Positions 58,231 through 64,000 of a stretch of DNA of 64,000 bases are shown piece after piece (position 1 is the stretch's first letter; every line of letters starts with the position of its first letter). A model generated the notes under the pieces. That model was not told the DNA's origin. It saw nothing but the letters and a program-made list of their open reading frames with translations, and ran no database searches. Origin of the DNA: Psychrobacter sp. PL19 (GTDB lineage Bacteria; Pseudomonadota; Gammaproteobacteria; Pseudomonadales; Moraxellaceae); contig NZ_JAGING010000001.1 of assembly GCF_017875835.1 (NCBI RefSeq), positions 1,364,001-1,428,000 of the forward strand, read 5' to 3'. The position numbers were made by a program, and so were the translations under genes.

Positions 58231-59268
58231 ATGAAAATCTATAGCCATGAAAACCAAATGCTTCATCAACCTAAAACCTATTTTTCGCGCGGTAAGATGC
58301 GTCAGCCGCAAGAAAAGCCTGAACGACTGGTTGAGCTATTAAAAGCACCGAAAGCATTAGGTTTAACCGTAATTACTGCTAAAGATATAGGAATCGAGCC
58401 GATTTTAGCTGTACATGATTTGGACTATGTGGATTTTTTGAAGCACAGTTATGATGAATGGATGGCGGTAGATGAAGATATGGGCGAGGAAGTTCAAACC
58501 ACTATCTATATGCCAAATAACAATGAAGGTCTTGGTATTTTGGCCAAAGCGGCTAAATATCAAGCAGATGGCAGTGCGCCCATAGGTAAATACTCATGGA
58601 CGTCTATTTACTGGTCAGCACAGACAGCACTGAATGCAGCTCAAAATTTATTAACTCAAGAGACAAAGCAAAATAAAATGCAGGTCTGTATTACAAGACC
58701 TGTTGGGCATCATGCACGCAAGAGTGCTGCAGGAGGATTTTGCTATCTTAATAACGCCGCTATTATCGCTCAGTATTTGCTTAAAAAATATGACAAGGTA
58801 GCCATTATAGATACTGACATGCACCATGGACAGGGTATTCAAGAGATATTTTATGATCGTAAAGATGTACTTTATACGTCAGTTCATGGCAGTCCTATTA
58901 ATTTTTATCCGGTTGTGGCAGGTCATGAGCATGAAAGAGGGCAAGGTGAAGGCTATGGATATAACCTTAACTTTCCTATGCCACACGGCACTGATGAAGC
59001 AGGTTTTTTTGACTATGTAGACAAAGCGCTGGCTACTGTAGAGCTATTTAATCCAGATGTTATCGTGCATGTATTAGGCTTTGATGTTTACAAAGACGAT
59101 CCACAGGCTAAATGTCAGGTCAGTACCGAAGGTTTTCAGGTTTTAGCACAAAAGCTAAAAGAATTAAATAAGCCACTAATTGTTTTAGTTGAAGGTGGCT
59201 ATTGTATTGAAAAACTTAATGACAATTTTCAAGCTTTTTTATCAGGATTCATCTCAGAAGAAAAGTAA
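58231..59268 (+). CDS. Histone-deacetylase-family amidohydrolase (acetylpolyamine type)
   Basis: 345 residues. Class II-like deacetylase fold with RPVGHHARKSAAGGFCYLNN (His160, His161), the zinc ligands Asp196 and His198 in DTDMHHGQG, the third ligand Asp285 in GFDVYKDDPQ and the transition-state Tyr324 in EGGY. The N-terminal YSHENQMLHQPKTYFSRG and the LGF-D-x-Y pattern resemble bacterial acetylpolyamine amidohydrolases. It probably removes an acetyl or acyl group from an amine. AAGGA precedes the ATG. It lies between the M20 enzyme and an SSS transporter. Confidence 0.87.
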   Translation: MKIYSHENQMLHQPKTYFSRGKMRQPQEKPERLVELLKAPKALGLTVITAKDIGIEPILAVHDLDYVDFLKHSYDEWMAVDEDMGEEVQTTIYMPNNNEGLGILAKAAKYQADGSAPIGKYSWTSIYWSAQTALNAAQNLLTQETKQNKMQVCITRPVGHHARKSAAGGFCYLNNAAIIAQYLLKKYDKVAIIDTDMHHGQGIQEIFYDRKDVLYTSVHGSPINFYPVVAGHEHERGQGEGYGYNLNFPMPHGTDEAGFFDYVDKALATVELFNPDVIVHVLGFDVYKDDPQAKCQVSTEGFQVLAQKLKELNKPLIVLVEGGYCIEKLNDNFQAFLSGFISEEK

Positions 59269-59362
59269 TAATGACTAATTGTCAATGAATGCTTAAGTGT
59301 TACCTATATAAAGGATTTTTAGGGTAATCGCTCGATTTAATAATAAAACAAGGATGTTCAAT

Positions 59363-59458
59363 ATGAGAACTTCCATTCTAAAAGTGATCAGTTGCTTCGG
59401 CATTCATTTCGGTATCGATATTGGAGCGATCACTATTGCAGGATATGCAACAATCTAG
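59363..59458 (+). CDS. 31-residue putative small membrane protein
   Basis: MRTSILKVISCFGIHFGIDI continues GAITIAGYATI and stops. AAGGA lies 9 nt before the ATG. The peptide is mainly hydrophobic and could be one short membrane helix. It ends 13 bp before the start of the SSS transporter, whose ribosome site overlaps its tail. Small subunits are known for some secondary transporters, so a partner role is possible. Not recognised as a family. Confidence 0.5.
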   Translation: MRTSILKVISCFGIHFGIDIGAITIAGYATI

Positions 59459-59471
59459 AGGGAAGTTGATT

Positions 59472-60899
59472 ATGTATAATTCAAATGAAAGTTTAATTTT
59501 AGGTTCTTTAGTCGTTATATATTTCTTATTTTTATTTGGTGTATCGTTTTATATTAATAAGAAAAGTATTAAGACATATGACGATTATAACGTTGCGGGA
59601 AGATCTGTATCGATCTTTCCTCTTATTTTAACATTTGTAGGCACTGCGGTTGGTGGTGCGACGTTATTAGGTTTTATGCAGAATGGCTTTCTATATGGAA
59701 TGGGGCAACAATGGCTAAATTTCGCGATTTTCATTTCAGGTGTGCTGATGCTGGCGTTCTTTTTAAAGAAAATTCGGGCAATTGGCGAAAAGTATCAAAT
59801 GGTAACTATTGCAGATTTCACTGTTTTAAGATTTGGTGAGGGTGCTAGAATTCCTACAGTTGTAAGTGTTTTAGTTGCTAATAGCTCATTGACAGGAATG
59901 CAGTTTGCAGCCATTGCCACAATACTTAATTTGACAATGGGACTAAATATAACAACTGGTATCTTAATCAGTTGGGTTCTACTTACGTTAAAGACCTACT
60001 ACGGTGGAATGATGTCAGTAATTTGGCAAGACGCTTTTCATGGAACGATACAGACAATCGGTATTTTTATCTTATTTGTAGCCGTAATCTTGGCTTCCGG
60101 TGGCTTGCAAGAAGTGTCTAACCAAGCAGCACTTGCTAACCAAAGTGAATTTTTAAGTATTCTTGGTATTTCGCCTTCTGAAGTGTTTGTTTATCTATTA
60201 ACCATTGGGGCTTATCAGTTCCTTAGACAGGACTTATGGCAAAGATTTTGGGCTGCTGGCAGCGCTAAAATAGCTAGAAATGGATATTGGATAGCTATTA
60301 TCTTAGGTGCTTTAACCGCCTTTATGATTATTACTATTGGTGTTATGGCTCGCTTTGGGTTGAACTTAGGAGAAATTGATTCCAGCCTCACTTATTATAA
60401 AGTAATTGGAGACGTATTTAGTTTTCCAATGGTTGTAGTGATGATTATTGCCCTACTTGCAACGGTTATATCAACAGCTGACTCTTTCTGTATGGCTGGT
60501 GCCTCTTCAATTATAAACGACATCATTAAACCAAGACTACAAGAGACCCCGGATCTTGATAGCCGCTTGTTAAAGTATAGTCGTCTTTCAGTTGTCCTAG
60601 TTTCAATCTTTTCTTTACTACTAGCGCTATCTATCCCGCAATTAGTCAGTTTATGGGTGACAGGTGCAGCTATGTTAGTGTCAAGCTTATTAGCACCAGT
60701 CATTGCCGGCTTGTTCTGGAAAAAAGCGACTCGCTTAGGTGGAACAGTGGCAATGTGGGTTGGTTTAATCGTAGCAGTAACTTGGCAAATACTTGGACAT
60801 CCATTTGGTTTGCATCCGATATTTATAGGTTTTCCAATTTCAGTTTTGTTAGTTATTTTTGTGTCATTAATGACTAGTGATAATAGTAGTAATATTTAG
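59472..60899 (+). CDS. Sodium:solute symporter (SSS family)
   Basis: 475 residues, about 13 membrane segments. SSS features are YDDYNVAGRSVSIFPLILT, GTAVGGATLLGFMQNGFLYG, QMVTIADFTVLRFGEGAR and the sodium-site region LLATVISTADSFCMAGASS. The ATG at 59472 has GAGGGAAG 8 nt upstream; the longer open frame overlaps the 31-residue gene. Its position suggests it imports the substrate of the deacylase/GABA island. The substrate is unknown. Confidence 0.9.
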   Translation: MYNSNESLILGSLVVIYFLFLFGVSFYINKKSIKTYDDYNVAGRSVSIFPLILTFVGTAVGGATLLGFMQNGFLYGMGQQWLNFAIFISGVLMLAFFLKKIRAIGEKYQMVTIADFTVLRFGEGARIPTVVSVLVANSSLTGMQFAAIATILNLTMGLNITTGILISWVLLTLKTYYGGMMSVIWQDAFHGTIQTIGIFILFVAVILASGGLQEVSNQAALANQSEFLSILGISPSEVFVYLLTIGAYQFLRQDLWQRFWAAGSAKIARNGYWIAIILGALTAFMIITIGVMARFGLNLGEIDSSLTYYKVIGDVFSFPMVVVMIIALLATVISTADSFCMAGASSIINDIIKPRLQETPDLDSRLLKYSRLSVVLVSIFSLLLALSIPQLVSLWVTGAAMLVSSLLAPVIAGLFWKKATRLGGTVAMWVGLIVAVTWQILGHPFGLHPIFIGFPISVLLVIFVSLMTSDNSSNI

Positions 60900-60952
60900 T
60901 AACTGACAAATTCTTTGCTCAAGTATAGTTTTTTACTCAAAAATGATAACTA

Positions 60953-61809
60953 GGGCGTGTTGAACATTTATAACTTCAGCCAGAGATAAGCACAAGCAAG
61001 AGCTACCGTATTCTCATAACTCTGCTTGAGCTTATCAAATCTAGTTGCCACCGCTCTACAGTTTTTTAGTTTAGCGAAAGCGTTTTCTACTAAGTGTCGA
61101 GCCTTGTACAAGTGCCAGTCTATATGGTTGTTAGTGAACTTAGTGTTCTGTTTGCGAGGAATGTTATCACAGGAACCAGCTTGTTTAAGATGAGATCGTA
61201 ATGCATCAGAACCATAGCCCTTATCAGCACATACGGTCACTGTGTCGCTTAAATTTATCTTATCAACTAATTCAGGTGATATCTTCACATCATGAGTGGT
61301 GCCATCTGATAAGATAAAAGTGATTGGGTCACCATGAGCATCAACCGCTAAATGGATCTTGGTTGCACGTCCTGCCGCGCTTTTACTGATACCTTGCATG
61401 TTCTCATGACCACCACTACTATGCTTATGCGCTTTAATATGAGTACCATCAATAAAAACCCACTCACAGTCTGAGTCTTTGATTAATAAAGTAAACAGGG
61501 CAATGAGCTTATTGCTACGAAATCAACGCTGATAGGCTTTGTAGACGGTATTGGGCTTACCAAAATACTCGGGTAAGTCACGCCAAGGGCAACCAACCCG
61601 CATCCGATAAAGAATACCTTCGACGGTACGTCTCAGATTTGCTTTGTCATAAATATTCAGTTCTAGTAAGATAGGTCTTAGTCTGGTCCAGTGTTCATCT
61701 TTGAGCATGGTGCGAGGTATAGCGAACAGGATCTTTTGGTATGAGAACTTAAAGATTACTGCGTCGCTATTTTTTTGCCAACACTTTATCGCCAATGTTC
61801 AACACGCCC
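60953..61809 (-). mobile_element. IS5-family element in a CTAG target
   Basis: 857 bp with perfect inverted ends GGGCGTGTTGAACATT (60953-60968 and inverse 61794-61809). TA lies on both sides (60951-60952, 61810-61811) inside C-TA...TA-G, so the pre-insertion site was CTAG, as for the IS427-like branch of IS5. It separates the SSS gene from the TPP-enzyme gene. Its transposase has a stop codon. Confidence 0.9.
60968..61708 (-). pseudogene. IS5-family transposase with in-frame TGA
   Basis: The frame starts MLKDEHWTRLRPILLELN, runs to NTVYKAYQR and meets TGA at 61525-61523, where the family has Trp. The same frame then continues FRSNKLIALFTLLI, with the DDE residues in WVFIDGTHIKAHKHSSGG, VTVCADKGYGSDALR and NAFAKLKNCRAVATRFDKL. 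A single G-to-A change explains the stop. Unless TGA is read through, the protein is inactive. Confidence 0.88.
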
Positions 61810-61931
61810 TAGTATTTGAAGTGGTTGTCCCATGATTATCCTAACAAAGGAACTCATAGGGTAATCAGATAATTCACAATTTCAATAATGGCATTGTGCT
61901 TAAATTTTTTAAAATAGTTTAGGGGTAAAAG

Positions 61932-63587
61932 ATGAGTGATTTAAAACATGGCGGTCAAGCTATTGTAGATAGCCTTGAGCAACACGGAGTAGATCGAGCT
62001 TTTATAGTACCGGGTGAAAGTTATTTAGCAGTACTTGATGGCCTTTATAACTCTGATATTCAAATCATTGTTTGCCGTCACGAAGCTGCGTGTACTTATA
62101 TGGCTGATTCGCATGGTAAATTTACGGGTAAGCCTGGTATTGCCATGGTGACCCGTGGTCCCGGCGCTGCGCAAGCTTATACTGGCATTCATACGGCTTG
62201 GCAAGACGGTGTGCCGTTGATATTATTTGTCGGACTTATACCAGTTGCTGATAGGCAGCGTGAGTCATTCCAAGAGTTTGATCCGATACAGTGGTTCAGT
62301 AGTCAATGCAAACAGGTTTTCATTCTTGACGAAGTCTCTAGGGCATCAGAAATTGTTGCCAAAGCATTTCATGCTGCCTTAGAAGGTCGACCAGGACCTG
62401 TTGTAGTTGGATTACCTGAAGATATTATTCAGCAGCCATTTGAAGGTCAGAAGCACCCTGTTATTCCTGTAGCTCAAGGCGCAGTTACACAATCAGAGTT
62501 GCAATCAATAATTGATGCACTATCTGTTGCTAAAAAACCTTTAATGTTTGTTGGTGGTCAAAATTGGGACGCTCAAACATGTCGAAAACTAACTAAGTTT
62601 GCCGAAGATAACCATATCCCCATCATACATGATTGGCGAGCCTCTGACAGAATCCCATTTGATTCGCCCGCTCATGCAGGTTACTTAGGGTATGGTCGAG
62701 CAGATGGATGTGCAGATTTACTAGATTCAGCGGATGTTTTGTTGACGATAGGTACTGTACTTGGCGATGTGGCTAGTGATGGTTACACCTTGCGTCAATC
62801 ATTCGATCAAATCAATTATGTTGTCAATTTAGATACCAGTTTACGCGGTCATAGCGGCACTACCACTTCTCATATTGCCGCAAGTCCTATTAGTTTTATA
62901 AAGGTAATTGCTGAATATAAATTCGACGAACTTGGGGCTAAGTCACGTCTTTCATGGTTCAACTACTGTCATAAACAACAGCGTCAAGATAGCGCTTTCC
63001 CAGAAATTACTCTTTCTTCTAATAGTAATGAACAATATGCTAGTATGACTTTGGTGATGAAAGAGCTGATCAAACTGCTTCCAGAAGATGCCGTATATAG
63101 CTTCGGTGCAGGCAATCATTGTTTGTGGGCGCAGAAGTTTCTACCAACGAAGGTGTTTCCAAGTCAGTTAAGCAGTAGAAATGGGGCAATGGGCTATAGT
63201 GTGCCTGCGGGTATCGCTGCTGCCTTAGAGTCTCCTGAGCGTTTATCCGTTGTTGTTACCGGCGATGGTGAGTTTATGATGAACGAGGCGGAATTATCTA
63301 CTTCGGTACGTTATGAGGCTCCCATTTTGATTATTGTTATGGATAATGGTCAGTTTGGTACTATTCGTCAGCACCAAGAGGCTCATTATCCGGATCGGGT
63401 GTCAGGTACACAGCTACAAAACCCTGATTTTTCTTTGATGGCGCAGTCTTTTGGCGCTCATGGTATTACGGTAAATAGTAATGAGCGAGTCGAAGAGCAA
63501 GTGGCAGAGGCGATGCAAGTCGTAGGTAAAGATCGCAAAACTGTAGTAATGCATGTGATTACTGATCCTGCTGAGTTAAATCCTTAG
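61932..63587 (+). CDS. Thiamine-diphosphate-dependent enzyme (acetolactate-synthase-like)
   Basis: 551 residues, three-domain IlvB-like enzyme. The N-terminal domain has the activating Glu51 in CRHEAACTYMADSHGK and TRGPGAAQAYTGIH; the middle domain follows (about 190-330); the C-terminal domain has the TPP/Mg motif GDGEFMMNEAELSTS...MDN. It is not accompanied by a small subunit, so biosynthetic acetolactate synthase is unlikely; a decarboxylase or carboligase role in the island is inferred. AGGGG lies upstream of the ATG. Confidence 0.85.
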   Translation: MSDLKHGGQAIVDSLEQHGVDRAFIVPGESYLAVLDGLYNSDIQIIVCRHEAACTYMADSHGKFTGKPGIAMVTRGPGAAQAYTGIHTAWQDGVPLILFVGLIPVADRQRESFQEFDPIQWFSSQCKQVFILDEVSRASEIVAKAFHAALEGRPGPVVVGLPEDIIQQPFEGQKHPVIPVAQGAVTQSELQSIIDALSVAKKPLMFVGGQNWDAQTCRKLTKFAEDNHIPIIHDWRASDRIPFDSPAHAGYLGYGRADGCADLLDSADVLLTIGTVLGDVASDGYTLRQSFDQINYVVNLDTSLRGHSGTTTSHIAASPISFIKVIAEYKFDELGAKSRLSWFNYCHKQQRQDSAFPEITLSSNSNEQYASMTLVMKELIKLLPEDAVYSFGAGNHCLWAQKFLPTKVFPSQLSSRNGAMGYSVPAGIAAALESPERLSVVVTGDGEFMMNEAELSTSVRYEAPILIIVMDNGQFGTIRQHQEAHYPDRVSGTQLQNPDFSLMAQSFGAHGITVNSNERVEEQVAEAMQVVGKDRKTVVMHVITDPAELNP

Positions 63588-63747
63588 TAATTTTATTTAT
63601 CGGATAACTCTTTCAGAATCATTGCTCATTGCGAGTTGTTAAATTTATAAAGGCTAGCTGGTAATATGATTCAATCCTTTCTTAGATTTAGACCGTGCAA
63701 TAATGGTTATTTTGTTCAACATTTTTTTTAAATTAAGGTTGTAAGGC

Positions 63748-64000
63748 ATGAAAATATTATTTATAGCTTTTTTAATATTTTTTCAGATTAACCCGGCATT
63801 TTCATATGATGAAAATGATTTCATGAAAAAGTTTGATTCGCTAAATACTACTTTTATAATTCAATCTACTAATTTTTTTAGCGAAGTCGATAAATTAAAT
63901 AAATTAGCAAAAGAGCCTAATGTGAACTCAGATAACCTTCAATTACTATATGTTACATCTGCCCAATCACTATGTATAACAGTAATAGCTCTAGAAAAAT
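63748..64000 (+). CDS. Secreted hypothetical protein, N-terminal part (runs off right edge)
   Basis: 84 codons are visible. The start MKILFIAFLIFFQINPAFSY looks like a signal peptide cut near AFS. The following DENDFMKKFDSLNTTFIIQS and DKLNKLAKEPNVNSDNL are hydrophilic and helical. AAGG lies just before the ATG. The DNA is clearly more AT-rich than its neighbours. No family is recognised from this part. Confidence 0.6.
   Translation, partial: MKILFIAFLIFFQINPAFSYDENDFMKKFDSLNTTFIIQSTNFFSEVDKLNKLAKEPNVNSDNLQLLYVTSAQSLCITVIALEK

Overview
The window looks like chromosomal DNA of a Psychrobacter-like member of the Moraxellaceae (Gammaproteobacteria). This is inferred from the style of the proteins (TonB/ExbB/ExbD, MipA/OmpV and OmpC-type porin outer-membrane proteins, a class II fumarase, MiaE, malate synthase G), the moderately low GC content and the Asn/Asp/Ser-rich low-complexity stretches. 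No rRNA, tRNA or CRISPR array was seen.

Layout. (1) 1-8.8 kb is a purine-ring degradation locus. It encodes urate hydroxylase PuuD, HIU hydrolase, OHCU decarboxylase, an NCS1 permease, allantoinase PuuE and the start of ureidoglycolate lyase AllA, all leftward. A divergent RutR-type TetR regulator and an NCS2 xanthine/uracil-type permease complete it. Three matching palindromes of the form TGAC(C/T)A-N2-T(G/A)GTCA sit before uraD/tetR, the NCS1 permease and the NCS2 permease, so the locus looks like one regulon. (2) 9-12 kb is a tonB-exbB-exbD cluster behind a Fur-box-like site. (3) 12-31 kb holds housekeeping and metabolic genes: a DUF2799 lipoprotein, topA, sodC, a FATP-type acyl-CoA synthetase divergent from an SDR/Baeyer-Villiger monooxygenase fusion, lon, an antiporter-family carrier, 5-formyl-THF cyclo-ligase, fumC and mipA. 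(4) 31-40 kb holds a rhomboid protease, lldP-lldD lactate use, a glutaredoxin-like protein, mtgA and ppk1. (5) 40-44 kb is poor in recognisable genes: a run of small hydrophilic proteins, one apparently decayed member, a complete 142-bp MITE, a GlcG/HbpS-like protein and miaE. (6) 44.5-50.2 kb carries glcB, a porin gene and pyrG. (7) 50.35-52.71 kb is a three-level nest: a dead IS630-type element inside a dead IS3-type element inside a small palindromic element. (8) 52.7-63.6 kb is an accessory catabolic island: an IclR regulator divergent from gabD-gabT, then an M20 amidohydrolase, a histone-deacetylase-like (acetylpolyamine-type) deacetylase, a 31-codon ORF, an SSS transporter, a dead IS5-type insertion and a TPP-dependent enzyme.

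How it fits together. The purine locus takes urate through 5-hydroxyisourate, OHCU and allantoin to allantoate. AllA yields glyoxylate, which the glcB product in the same window can condense to malate. The IclR island plausibly deacylates or decarbamoylates an imported amine or amino acid and feeds it through GABA transaminase and succinate semialdehyde dehydrogenase to succinate. The mobile-element record is rich: IS630-like ends are shared with a dispersed MITE family, and a 33-bp remnant matches the IS5-like termini. Short tandem repeats of 13-15 bp recur in intergenic DNA.
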